Shown in pieces: positions 8,702 through 16,596 of a stretch of DNA of 64,000 nt. The translations under genes and the position numbers were made by a program. This stretch comes from Bacillota bacterium (GTDB lineage: Bacteria; Bacillota; Clostridia; Christensenellales; Aristaeellaceae). The notes under the pieces were generated by a model. That model had not been told where the DNA came from. It searched no databases and saw nothing but the letters and a program-made list of their open reading frames with translations. The DNA lies in assembly GCA_023425025.1 (NCBI GenBank), contig JAFADG010000044.1, positions 1-64,000 on the forward strand. Reading direction: 5' to 3'. How positions within the stretch are numbered: position 1 is the stretch's first letter; each line of letters opens with the position of its first letter.

Positions 8702-8789
8702 GCATTCACAAGGCTGCCTGAAAACGGACATTGCCCGTTTGGATTGCCGAAAAACAGAAGCAACTTGCTATGGAAATTTGCGAAAATGG

Positions 8790-8818
8790 TTGTCATAGGA
8801 GGGATTGTACGCTATAAT
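8790..8818 (+). promoter_or_regulatory. Sigma-A promoter for upp
   Basis: TTGTCA (8790-8795), 17 bases, TATAAT (8813-8818). Divergent from the lgt promoter, about 90 bases away. It would start a transcript near 8825, leaving a leader of about 230 bases before upp. Confidence 0.8.
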
Positions 8819-8824
8819 AGTCGG

Positions 8825-9054
8825 GAATTGAGCGTGAAGATATGAAACAGCTGCGGCGCTTTGCTATGCCGGGAAGGGTACCTGGCCAAAAAGGAAAGGG
8901 ATGGATGCCTGCATTGGGAGGCAAGGTTTCTCATTCACTCCTTCTCCCGCATTTTTCCGCATTGTTCCAGGCCGCAAGCGCACAATTGATATTTTTATTT
9001 TGAACACGCAGCTCCAACGGGCCGCGTGTTTATTATGAGAAGGAGGAATCTCCC
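8825..9054 (+). promoter_or_regulatory. Long 5' leader of upp with possible RNA structure
   Basis: About 230 untranslated bases between the promoter and the TTG of upp. Visible helices: GCCGGG (8868-8873) with CCTGGC (8881-8886); TGCCT (8906-8910) with AGGCA (8919-8923); and AACACGC (9003-9009) with GCGTGTT (9024-9030), the last followed by a short T-rich stretch and then the ribosome binding site, as an attenuator would be. I do not recognise a known riboswitch or the PyrR-binding consensus. A 53-codon frame (8842-9003) exists in it but has no good ribosome binding site. Together with 8640-8789 this accounts for the gene-free stretch here. Confidence 0.4.
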
Positions 9055-9684
9055 TTGAGCAAGGTCCATGTTTTCGATCATCCGCTGATCCAGCACAAGC
9101 TCAGCCTCATGCGGGACAAGAATACCGGCGTAAAGGAATTCCGCGAGCTCCTGGAAGAAATATCCATGCTGATGGTGTATGAAGTCACCAGGGATCTTCC
9201 CACGGAAGAAGTGGACGTCGAAACCCCCATTTGCTGGACAAAGACCCGCATCCTCAGTGGCAAAAAGCTGGGGATCATCCCGATCCTTCGGGCGGGACTT
9301 GGCATGGTGGATGGCGTGATCAGGCTGGTTCCGGCAGCGAAAATTGGCCACATCGGCCTGTACCGCGATCCTGAAACGCTCCAGCCGGTGGAGTATTATT
9401 GCAAGCTTCCCGCCGATTCCGAAAACAGGGAGCTGCTGCTGCTGGATCCCATGCTGGCGACCGGCGGCAGCGCCAGCGCGGCCATCAGCTTTATCAAAAA
9501 GCGCGGCTGCAACAACGTCCGCCTTGTATCCCTGATCGCGGCGCCGGAAGGAATCGCAAGGATCAATAAGGACCATCCCGATGTGGACATCTTTGTGGCC
9601 GGCCTGGACGAGAAGCTGAATGACCACGGCTATATTGTACCCGGCCTTGGCGACGCGGGCGACAGGCTGTTCGGCACGAAGTAA
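9055..9684 (+). CDS. upp: Uracil phosphoribosyltransferase
   Basis: A 209-residue pyrimidine-salvage enzyme making UMP from uracil and PRPP. It has the family N-terminus (HPLIQHKLSLMRD), the PRPP-binding loop region LLLDPMLATGGSA, and the C-terminal uracil-binding GLGDAGDRLFGT. Start TTG 9055, preceded by AAGGAGGA. Normal length for the family. Monocistronic: its own promoter lies upstream with a long leader, and a strong hairpin follows. Expression may be controlled through the leader. Confidence 0.97.
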   Translation: MSKVHVFDHPLIQHKLSLMRDKNTGVKEFRELLEEISMLMVYEVTRDLPTEEVDVETPICWTKTRILSGKKLGIIPILRAGLGMVDGVIRLVPAAKIGHIGLYRDPETLQPVEYYCKLPADSENRELLLLDPMLATGGSASAAISFIKKRGCNNVRLVSLIAAPEGIARINKDHPDVDIFVAGLDEKLNDHGYIVPGLGDAGDRLFGTK

Positions 9685-9720
9685 CGGGCATGCGGCGCGC
9701 ATAAACAAATGATTGGCTTT

Positions 9721-9756
9721 GGGCCTGATATCTGCGGACGCAGGTATCAGGCCTTT
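9721..9756 (+). terminator. Hairpin after upp, probable terminator
   Basis: A long stem, GCCTGATATCTGC (9723-9735) with GCAGGTATCAGGC (9740-9752), contains one mismatch. The following T run is weak (CTTTCCT), so termination may be incomplete. Confidence 0.6.
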
Positions 9757-9781
9757 CCTATCAATATGCACCGTTTGTTTC

Positions 9782-9811
9782 TTGCCTTATTAAATACAGG
9801 CGTGGTATAGT
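9782..9811 (+). promoter_or_regulatory. Putative promoter of the QueG-like gene
   Basis: TTGCCT (9782-9787), 18 bases, TATAGT (9806-9811). The predicted transcript start near 9818 leaves a short UTR before TTG 9842. Confidence 0.5.
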
Positions 9812-9841
9812 GGGAACGCATGGATGGGAAGAGGTGATTGC

Positions 9842-10741
9842 TTGCCGCCGGATTTGATTGCGTTGGCCTGTGAGCACGGCTTTGCCGCTGCGTATATCCT
9901 TGACGCGAACCTTGCGGCAGATGCGCCACAGGGAATCTCGACCTTGCTCCTGATGGTATATCCTTATCCCTCCTGGGGGGAGGCCTCCGCAGGCTATGCC
10001 AGGATCAGTACCTATTATTACGCGGCGCATGCCGCCCATCAAAAAGCCAAGGAAATGGCGGACGCGCTGAACCACATGGGGGAAAGCGCGCAGCTTATAA
10101 ATAATGTGCGCTTAAAGCCGCTGCTTTCAAGGCTTGATGATTTTACGCAGGGCAGGAACTCTCTTCATTACCATAAACGCTTTGGTTCCCGCTTTCATAT
10201 ACAAACCATCGGTCTTGTCAGGCATTATGCCATGGATGAAAGCATCTTCAAAAAGTTGGACTGTGATATGTGCGGCGCTTGCCCCAAATGCATGAATGCC
10301 TGCCCCACAAGCGCGATAACGCCGGATGGCTTTGAAAGGGACAAGTGCCTTCGCCAGTATATGATGGAAGGAAAGCCTGTCCCTGCTGAAATGCGTTCGA
10401 AAATGGGCAATCTCCTGTTGGGATGCGATATCTGCCAGCAGGTTTGCCCGTATAACGGCCATCTGTCCACGGAAGAGCCGGCAGAGGATCGATATGATAT
10501 CGCGCTGCTGCTGAAAAAGGACCAGGCATTGCTTTCTCATTTGACAAGGCAGATTGGGAAAAACATGTCCATTCCCAACCGGGTTCTGGCGCAGGCATGC
10601 CTGATCGCCGGCAACAGCGGAAACCAGGCGTATCTTCCGCTTCTTGGGGAACTGTGCAGTCATCCGTCATCAACCGTAGCTGAACACGCAGCCTGGTCTG
10701 TTAGAAAATTGTCAATTGAGTCAATGCAAACGACAGTATAG
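9842..10741 (+). CDS. QueG-like double [4Fe-4S] protein, divergent N-terminal half
   Basis: A 299-residue protein with the double-cluster ferredoxin domain typical of epoxyqueuosine reductase: CDMCGACPKCMNACP near residue 140 and GCDICQQVCPYN near 195, then a HEAT-like C-terminus (AEHAAWSVRKL). True QueG is about 340-380 residues with a cobalamin-binding N-terminal half including a VDSxP catalytic Asp and a GWIGKH motif; neither is visible here. It is therefore called QueG-like rather than QueG, and it may have another redox role. Start TTG 9842 is chosen over ATG 9824 because AGAGGTG precedes it at good spacing and the promoter would start transcription at about 9818. Confidence 0.65.
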   Translation: MPPDLIALACEHGFAAAYILDANLAADAPQGISTLLLMVYPYPSWGEASAGYARISTYYYAAHAAHQKAKEMADALNHMGESAQLINNVRLKPLLSRLDDFTQGRNSLHYHKRFGSRFHIQTIGLVRHYAMDESIFKKLDCDMCGACPKCMNACPTSAITPDGFERDKCLRQYMMEGKPVPAEMRSKMGNLLLGCDICQQVCPYNGHLSTEEPAEDRYDIALLLKKDQALLSHLTRQIGKNMSIPNRVLAQACLIAGNSGNQAYLPLLGELCSHPSSTVAEHAAWSVRKLSIESMQTTV

Positions 10742-10752
10742 AGGCATAAGGC

Positions 10753-10780
10753 TTGCCTTTTCAAGGGAAAGCGCTACAAT
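10753..10780 (+). promoter_or_regulatory. Putative promoter of the ABC exporter pair
   Basis: TTGCCT (10753-10758), 16 bases, TACAAT (10775-10780), 27 bases before the ATG of the ATPase gene. Confidence 0.45.
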
Positions 10781-10807
10781 ATTTTTGGAGAAGGGGAGGC
10801 AACAGAT

Positions 10808-11551
10808 ATGTTTCAATTTGACCAGGTGACAAAGCAATATGCAAAAAGCAGCGTGAAGGCGCTGGATAATTTGACGCTGCATGTGAAAAAAGGCGAGATA
10901 TTCGGTTTTATCGGCCCCAACGGCGCTGGCAAAACGACAACGATCCGGTTGCTGAACGGCATCCTTTCCGCTGATTCCGGAAGCATTCACATCGGCGGAT
11001 ATGACATGGCGAAAGATCCCCTGGAGGCCAAGCGGCAGATCGGCTTTGTGCCGGACAACCAGGAGATGTATGAGCGGCTGACCGGGCTGGAGTATCTGCA
11101 CTTTTTGGCGGACATCTACCAGGTGGACGCCGTGCAGCGCAAACGCCACCTGGAAAAATACCTGCCCTTGTTTCAATTGGAAGGCGCGGCCAGGCAGCAG
11201 ATCCGCAGCTACTCCAGGGGCATGAAGCAAAAGCTCACCATCATCGGCGCGCTGATTCACCAGCCGCCCCTTTGGCTGCTGGATGAGCCGATGACCGGCC
11301 TTGACCCCGTGGCCGTTCATTTGCTCAAGGAGGAAATGCGCGTCCATTGCGCGGCCGGCAATACGGTTTTCTTTTCGACCCATGTGCTGGATGTGGCGGA
11401 GAAGCTGTGCGACCGCATCGGCATCATCAGCAAGGGCAAATTGCACGCGGTCGGCACCCTGGACAGCCTGCGTTCAGGGGAGCATGGCGCGTCCCTGGAG
11501 GATCTTTTCCTGCAGATGACGCGAGAGACGGCGGAGGAGGAAAGGGAATGA
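10808..11551 (+). CDS. ABC transporter ATP-binding protein (EcsA/YtrB-like exporter type)
   Basis: A 247-residue ATPase that would power the membrane protein encoded next. It has Walker A GPNGAGKTT (about residues 37-45), a Q-loop in GFVPDNQEMYERL, the signature YSRGMKQKL, Walker B LWLLDEPMTGLDP and an H-loop STHVLD. The sequence resembles ATPases of two-component ABC-2 type exporters such as EcsA. AAGGGGAGG lies before ATG 10808. Its stop overlaps the start of the permease (ATGA), so the two are translationally coupled. The substrate cannot be inferred. Confidence 0.92.
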   Translation: MFQFDQVTKQYAKSSVKALDNLTLHVKKGEIFGFIGPNGAGKTTTIRLLNGILSADSGSIHIGGYDMAKDPLEAKRQIGFVPDNQEMYERLTGLEYLHFLADIYQVDAVQRKRHLEKYLPLFQLEGAARQQIRSYSRGMKQKLTIIGALIHQPPLWLLDEPMTGLDPVAVHLLKEEMRVHCAAGNTVFFSTHVLDVAEKLCDRIGIISKGKLHAVGTLDSLRSGEHGASLEDLFLQMTRETAEEERE

Positions 11552-13230
11552 GCGCTTTTTTTACGCTGCTGAAGCTGCAGCTGTATTTGAAGCTTTCTGC
11601 TTTGAAACCCAGCCATTGGCTGCCAAAGAACCCGGCCTCGTTCAAAGACTGGAAGCCGCTTCTCACGGGGCTTTTGATTTTTTTGCTGATCGCGTCTGCC
11701 GTTGGCATGGTCGTCTTTCTGGCCGGCGGCATCCTGTGGGTCTTCACGCAGATGAATATTCCGGAGCTTTTATTGTCCGCGGTAATCATGCTCATGATGG
11801 CCATGACGCTGGCAGTCGGCTTTTTCCATGTGATTAGCATATTATTCTTCAGCCGAGACAGCTCCTTCCTGGCCGGCCTGCCCGTTTCCTCCAGAACGGT
11901 CATGGCTGTTCGGATGGCGGTTGTGCTGCTGGGGGAGATCGCGCTGACAGCCCTGGTTTTTCTGCCGGTGTGCATCCTGTATGGCATCCGCACGGGGCAA
12001 GGCGTTTTCTTCTATATAAAAGCAGTCATCGCCACGCCTTTTATCCCTTGCCTGCCGCTGGCTTTGGCGACGATATTGTCCTTCCTGCTGATCCGCGTAT
12101 CCAGCATCTTCCGCCACCGGGACCGCTGGGCGGTGATCGGCGGGTTTGTGCTGATGGCGCTGATTATTCCCTTTCAAATGCAATTGTACAGCCATATCCC
12201 GAACAATGCCGGAGCGGACTTTTTTCTGCGCATTTTGACCAACAACCGGGCTTTGCTGGAAGGGCTGGCCGGCGGTTTTCCGCCTGTGCTGTGGCTGACT
12301 ACGGGCATCGCGGGGGATGGCGCGGTAAGTCTTATGCCGCTTGTTCTGTTTGCGTTTGTTTCCGGTATACTGCTTGTGCTTCCGGTGGCCATGGGCCGGC
12401 ATTATCTGCAGCTGGCTATTTTGCAGAATGAAACCTTTCAGAATGTAAAACGCCGCAAGCTGTCTTCCGGCGACTTTGAGCGCAGCCGCTCGCCTATTGC
12501 CGCCATGTTCATTCGGGAATGGAAGGAAGTACTGCGGGTGCCTTCCTATGCGCTCAACGGCCTGGTGGGCATCATATTGATGCCCATCATGATGGTCGCC
12601 TTGTTTGTCAGCAAGGAAAGCAGCAGTGAACTCTCCGCCTTGCTGGGGGAACTCATGCGGGCGGCCGGCGGCATTCGTATTACCTTGTTCGCCGCGGTCG
12701 GCATGGCCTTTGTGAGCACCGTCAACATGGCGGGCTTTACAGCCGTTTCCCGGGAAGGAAAGCATCTGGCCTTTGCCAGGATGATTCCTCAACCGTACGG
12801 AGCGCAGCTTGTTGCCAAGCAGCTTTTTGGTTTCTCCATCAACTTTCTTACTTGCCTGACGACTGCCGTTGCGATGATCATCCTTGTGCCGGCGCAAACA
12901 CCTTACATTATGGCCGCGCTTGTGCTGGGCCTTCTTTTCGGCTATGGCTGCAACGCGCTGGGGTTGTCGCTGGACGCCAGCCATCCCAGGCTGAACTGGC
13001 GCAATGAAACGGAGGCCATCAAGCAAAATCCCATGGCGATTTTGACCATGGTGCTGGGCTTGGCGGTTGCCGCCGCGTTGGGGGCAGGCGTATGGCTGCT
13101 GGGGCAGTCGGGCGTTTCTTTGACAGTTCTCACGTGGCTGCTGGGCGCTGTATTGACCTTGTTGGCGATGGCAGGTCATTTGCTGCTGCTGCGAAAAGCG
13201 GAGCATTGGTATAACAGAGTAGAATTGTAA
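11548..13230 (+). CDS. ABC transporter permease, multi-pass membrane protein
   Basis: A 560-residue membrane protein with about 10-12 hydrophobic helices and no ATPase motif. Start ATG 11548 overlaps the ATPase stop by 4 bases and has GGAGGAGGAAAGGG upstream. Longer in-frame extensions into the ATPase gene (from 11347) are not credible. The large cytoplasmic loop (around residues 290-330, NVKRRKLSSGDFERSR) separates two membrane halves, as in EcsB-like or ABC-2 exporters. It forms an exporter with the preceding ATPase; EcsAB in Bacillus affects intramembrane proteolysis and secretion, but equivalence is not shown. Confidence 0.8.
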   Translation: MSAFFTLLKLQLYLKLSALKPSHWLPKNPASFKDWKPLLTGLLIFLLIASAVGMVVFLAGGILWVFTQMNIPELLLSAVIMLMMAMTLAVGFFHVISILFFSRDSSFLAGLPVSSRTVMAVRMAVVLLGEIALTALVFLPVCILYGIRTGQGVFFYIKAVIATPFIPCLPLALATILSFLLIRVSSIFRHRDRWAVIGGFVLMALIIPFQMQLYSHIPNNAGADFFLRILTNNRALLEGLAGGFPPVLWLTTGIAGDGAVSLMPLVLFAFVSGILLVLPVAMGRHYLQLAILQNETFQNVKRRKLSSGDFERSRSPIAAMFIREWKEVLRVPSYALNGLVGIILMPIMMVALFVSKESSSELSALLGELMRAAGGIRITLFAAVGMAFVSTVNMAGFTAVSREGKHLAFARMIPQPYGAQLVAKQLFGFSINFLTCLTTAVAMIILVPAQTPYIMAALVLGLLFGYGCNALGLSLDASHPRLNWRNETEAIKQNPMAILTMVLGLAVAAALGAGVWLLGQSGVSLTVLTWLLGAVLTLLAMAGHLLLLRKAEHWYNRVEL

Positions 13231-13275
13231 AAATTAAATTTTTATTACAAAATCCGTGCATATTTTTCTAAAGTG

Positions 13276-13284
13276 TGCTATAAT
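13276..13284 (+). promoter_or_regulatory. Extended -10 promoter of the methyltransferase gene
   Basis: TGCTATAAT (13276-13284) is an extended -10 element without a clear -35. Just upstream lies an AT-rich inverted repeat, TTGTAA (13225-13230) with TTACAA (13245-13250), starting in the permease stop region; it could be a weak terminator or an operator. Confidence 0.5.
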
Positions 13285-13333
13285 AGCGTCAGGTGTATGA
13301 AATATGGGCTTACACCTGCAAGGAGGCACACAA

Positions 13334-13954
13334 ATGCTCTCAAAAGCGGAAAATCATGCCATGCTGCCCAAGCCGGCGGCGGCAGCGAAAGGGAAAATGA
13401 CTCCCGCCATGCATGCGCTGGCCCAATGGGCGGCCATCGATGCGGGCGATAAAGTGCTGGATATGGCGTGCGGCAACGGCGCGCTGCTGAACATGATCAG
13501 CCAGCAGATAGAGTGCAACTTGTGCGGCATTGCCTCCTCCATGGAGCAATACCGCTTCTTACGCACAATGCTTCCCGGCGCAGATATCCTTTTTGCGCAG
13601 CCGGAGGATATTCCCTGGCGGGAAAACTCCTTCGATGTAGTCATGTGCAGCCTTTCTTTCCAAGCCATGGAGGATCCGGGGAGGGTGCTGAAGGAAGCGC
13701 TCAGGGTCTTGAAGCCGGGTGGACAGTTTGTACTGGCAACCGTATGGTATCCGACACCGCTTCGCCAGTTGTTCAACCGCTTCTCCAACAATCGGGAGGA
13801 TTCGGAATCGCCCGTCATGTATGGCAAGCATGAAATGCTGGCCACGCTGGAGGCAGTCGGCTTTCAAAATGTAACCTGGCGGGCCGCCGATATACGGGTC
13901 GGCATCACCATCGGCTGGAAAAAGCCTGTCAAACGGAACGAGGAAGAACAGTAA
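13334..13954 (+). CDS. Class I SAM-dependent methyltransferase
   Basis: A 206-residue methyltransferase of the UbiE/Methyltransf_11 type. SAM motif I is VLDMACGNGALL (about residues 39-50), motif II is around SFDVVMCSLSFQAM, and post-II is LKEALRVLKPGGQFVLAT. The substrate is unknown. Start ATG 13334 has AAGGAGG at good spacing; the ATG at 13304 has no ribosome binding site. Alone between its own promoter and a strong terminator. Confidence 0.85.
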   Translation: MLSKAENHAMLPKPAAAAKGKMTPAMHALAQWAAIDAGDKVLDMACGNGALLNMISQQIECNLCGIASSMEQYRFLRTMLPGADILFAQPEDIPWRENSFDVVMCSLSFQAMEDPGRVLKEALRVLKPGGQFVLATVWYPTPLRQLFNRFSNNREDSESPVMYGKHEMLATLEAVGFQNVTWRAADIRVGITIGWKKPVKRNEEEQ

Positions 13955-13966
13955 CTGATGCTCTTT

Positions 13967-13994
13967 GCCCTCCGCGAAACGGGGGGCTTTTTTT
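13967..13994 (+). terminator. Rho-independent terminator after the methyltransferase
   Basis: Stem GCCCTCCG (13967-13974) with CGGGGGGC (13980-13987), one G-T pair, then seven T. Confidence 0.9.
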
Positions 13995-14013
13995 GTCTTT
14001 TTGGTATTAGCAG

Positions 14014-14042
14014 TTGACCGTGGGGCTGCTTCATGATATTGT
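14014..14042 (+). promoter_or_regulatory. Promoter of the TIGR03960-TIGR03936-rng-miaB operon
   Basis: TTGACC (14014-14019), 17 bases, TATTGT (14037-14042). The ATG at 14033 lies inside the -10 region, supporting the later TTG start of the first gene. Confidence 0.65.
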
Positions 14043-14074
14043 TAAAGCTGGACTATTTCATAGGAGGAACCCTT

Positions 14075-15910
14075 TTGCGCAATCAGATAGAAGCACTTTT
14101 GGATAAGGTGCAAAAGCCTTCCCGCTATACGGGCGGCGAGGTGAACGCCATTGCAAAGCCTTGGACGGATGCGGATGTAACGTTTGCATTTTGTTTTCCC
14201 GATACATATGAGGTCGCCATGTCCCACCTGGGCATGAAGATATTGTACTCCCTGATCAACAGCCAGCCCCATGCCCTTTGCGAGCGGGTATGCATGCCCT
14301 GGGTGGATATGCTTTCCCTGATGAAGGAAAACAATGTCCCCCTGTTTTCCCTGGAAACAAGAACGGTTTTGAACCGGTTTGATATCGTCGGTTTTACGCT
14401 GCAGTATGAAATGAGTTATACCAATATACTGGAGATGCTGTCATTGGGGCGCATCCCCGTATTTTCCCGCGACCGGAAGGAAGGCGATCCCATCGTTATC
14501 GCCGGCGGTCCCTGCGCCTTCAATCCGGAGCCTTTGCATGCCTTCATCGACGCTTTTGTTTTGGGGGATGGGGAAGAAGCTACCCTGGAAGTAGTGGAAG
14601 CCGTGCGCCTTTGGAAGGAGAGCAAAGCCCCCCGTTTGGCCCTGCTGAAGAAGCTGGCCGGGTTAGAGGGCGTATACGTTCCCGCGCTGTACGACGCCGC
14701 ATGGAATGAGGATGGCAGCATCGCTTCCTTCAAGCCCAATTGTGAGGAAGCGCCCGAAAAGGTGCAAAAGCGCGTCGTCCTCGATTTGGACAAAGCCTTC
14801 TATCCCCAAAGCATCCCCGTGCCCTATACGGAAATCGTACACGACAGGATCATGCTGGAAATCATGCGCGGCTGCACCCGGGGCTGCCGCTTTTGCCAGG
14901 CGGGAATGTTGTACCGGCCCGTGCGGGAGCGTAGCCTGGAGAAGCTTTTGACACTGGCGGAACAGTTGGAGAACAGCACAGGCTACGAAGAGATTTCCCT
15001 TTCCAGCCTGTCCAGCGGCGACTATTCCTGCCTGCCGGAGTTGGCCCGTGAGCTGATGCAAAAATTCCAGGACAGGAAGGTGTCGATTTCGCTGCCTTCC
15101 CTGCGCATTGACAGCGTTGTCAAGGAATCGCTGGCCGAAACCCAAAAGGTACGCAAATCCAGCCTGACCTTTGCGCCGGAGGCCGGCACCCAAAGATTGC
15201 GGGATGTAATCAACAAGGGCGTGACCCGCGAGGATCTCGTCCGCACGGTATCCGAAGCGTTTGAGGGCGGATGGAGTTCGGTCAAGCTATATTTCATGAT
15301 TGGTCTGCCCACCGAAACCAATGAGGACCTAAACGGCATCGGAGAGTTGGCCCAAAGCGTTGTCGGCGCATACTTTGCCCTGCCCCGCGAAAAACGCGCC
15401 AAGGGGCTGAATGTGACGTGCAGCGCATCCTGCTTTGTGCCCAAGCCCTTTACGCCTTTCCAATGGTCCGCCCAGGATACACTTGCAACCTTCAAGGAAA
15501 AGCAGGCGTACCTGCGCAAGGTGCTGTCCATCCGCGGCGTTACCTTCAACTGGCATGACCCGGAGGTCAGCCTGCTGGAAGCCTGCTTTGCCAGGGGAGA
15601 CAGGCGGCTGTCTGAGGTACTGTATGAAGCCTGGCGTTTGGGCTGCCTTCTGGATGGCTGGACGGAGCATTTCCACTATGAACGCTGGGTGAAAGCGTTT
15701 GAAAGCTGCGGCATCGATCCCGCCTTCTACGCCAACCGGGAACGGAGCCGCGACGAACTGCTGCCCTGGGATTTTATTGACGCCGGCGTCACAAAGGAAT
15801 TTTTGTGGCGGGAAAATGAGAAATCACTAAAGGCGCAAACCACCTCCGACTGCCGCCATGGCTGCCACGGCTGCGGCCTGACCCGTTTTGAGGGGGTATG
15901 CACGCTATGA
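14075..15910 (+). CDS. Radical SAM protein, TIGR03960-like
   Basis: A 611-residue radical SAM protein of the family found beside the TIGR03936/DUF2344 protein and RNase G in many Clostridia. The N-terminal half resembles a B12-binding-like domain (GFTLQYEMSYTNIL region); the radical SAM cluster motif is CTRGCRFC (Cys-x3-Cys-x2-Cys) near residue 268; the C-terminus ends in a small Cys/His cluster (CRHGCHGCGL). The reaction is unknown; the fixed neighbourhood suggests RNA or ribosome modification. Start TTG 14075 follows TAGGAGGA. Its stop overlaps the next gene by 4 bases. Confidence 0.85.
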   Translation: MRNQIEALLDKVQKPSRYTGGEVNAIAKPWTDADVTFAFCFPDTYEVAMSHLGMKILYSLINSQPHALCERVCMPWVDMLSLMKENNVPLFSLETRTVLNRFDIVGFTLQYEMSYTNILEMLSLGRIPVFSRDRKEGDPIVIAGGPCAFNPEPLHAFIDAFVLGDGEEATLEVVEAVRLWKESKAPRLALLKKLAGLEGVYVPALYDAAWNEDGSIASFKPNCEEAPEKVQKRVVLDLDKAFYPQSIPVPYTEIVHDRIMLEIMRGCTRGCRFCQAGMLYRPVRERSLEKLLTLAEQLENSTGYEEISLSSLSSGDYSCLPELARELMQKFQDRKVSISLPSLRIDSVVKESLAETQKVRKSSLTFAPEAGTQRLRDVINKGVTREDLVRTVSEAFEGGWSSVKLYFMIGLPTETNEDLNGIGELAQSVVGAYFALPREKRAKGLNVTCSASCFVPKPFTPFQWSAQDTLATFKEKQAYLRKVLSIRGVTFNWHDPEVSLLEACFARGDRRLSEVLYEAWRLGCLLDGWTEHFHYERWVKAFESCGIDPAFYANRERSRDELLPWDFIDAGVTKEFLWRENEKSLKAQTTSDCRHGCHGCGLTRFEGVCTL

Positions 15911-16587
15911 GGATGCTGGTGGTGTTTGAAAAAGGCGCCGCGCTGCGCCATATCGGCCATCTGGATTTGATGCGGGCCATGCAGCGCATCCTGCGCAGGA
16001 CCGGCCTGCCGGTCAGTTACAGCCAGGGCTTCAATCCCCACATGATCGTGAATTTCGCGGCTCCGCTTTCCGTGGGCGCCGCCGGGCTCAGGGAAATCAT
16101 GGATGTGTCGCTTGCACAGGATGTTTTGGAAGACGCTTTTCTTGAAAAGGTAAACAGCGCGTTTCCGTCGGCTTTGAAGGCTGTGAAAGCCCGTGCTGTG
16201 GCCGATGCCTATCCCGCGCCCATGTCCCGGCTGTACGCCGCTTCCTATGAGATATGCGTGTCAGGCGAGGCGGGGGAAGCGCTGGCTATCATCCTGCCCG
16301 CGTTTCTGCAAAGGACCAGTATCCCGGCCATGCGCAAAACAAAAAGCGGGGAAAAGCCCTGCGATATCAGGCCCATGATTTATCATCTTTCTGCTGAAAA
16401 AACAGCGGATGGCTGCGTGTTTTCCGCCACGCTGGCCGTGCGGGAGGAAGCCACCTGCAAGCCTGATCTATTGATGACTTCCTTGAGTGAAATGGCGGGG
16501 ATTCCCGCCCCGGCCTATGCCCTGACCCGTACAGGCATGTTCGGCCTGGGGGCGGACGGGAGCATGAAGCCCCTGGAAGACATGTAA
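15907..16587 (+). CDS. TIGR03936/DUF2344 radical-SAM partner protein
   Basis: A 226-residue protein beginning MRMLVVFEKG and containing the family hallmark LRHIGHLDLMRAMQR, then GFNPHMIVNFAAPLSVG. This domain is found either fused to, or directly downstream of, the TIGR03960 radical SAM enzyme; here the two are separate but overlap (ATGA). ATG 15898 is also possible. No catalytic residues are known. Expected to act with the upstream radical SAM protein. Confidence 0.85.
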   Translation: MRMLVVFEKGAALRHIGHLDLMRAMQRILRRTGLPVSYSQGFNPHMIVNFAAPLSVGAAGLREIMDVSLAQDVLEDAFLEKVNSAFPSALKAVKARAVADAYPAPMSRLYAASYEICVSGEAGEALAIILPAFLQRTSIPAMRKTKSGEKPCDIRPMIYHLSAEKTADGCVFSATLAVREEATCKPDLLMTSLSEMAGIPAPAYALTRTGMFGLGADGSMKPLEDM

Positions 16588-16596
16588 GAGGCATTT

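Noticed and set aside
8901..8930. PyrR-binding site in the upp leader
   Set aside because: A small stem with GGGAGGCAAGG looks vaguely similar, but the conserved loop of PyrR sites is not present.
8842..9003. 53-codon frame in the upp leader, possible leader peptide
   Set aside because: No clear Shine-Dalgarno sequence and no run of codons that would suggest attenuation; kept only as part of the leader description.
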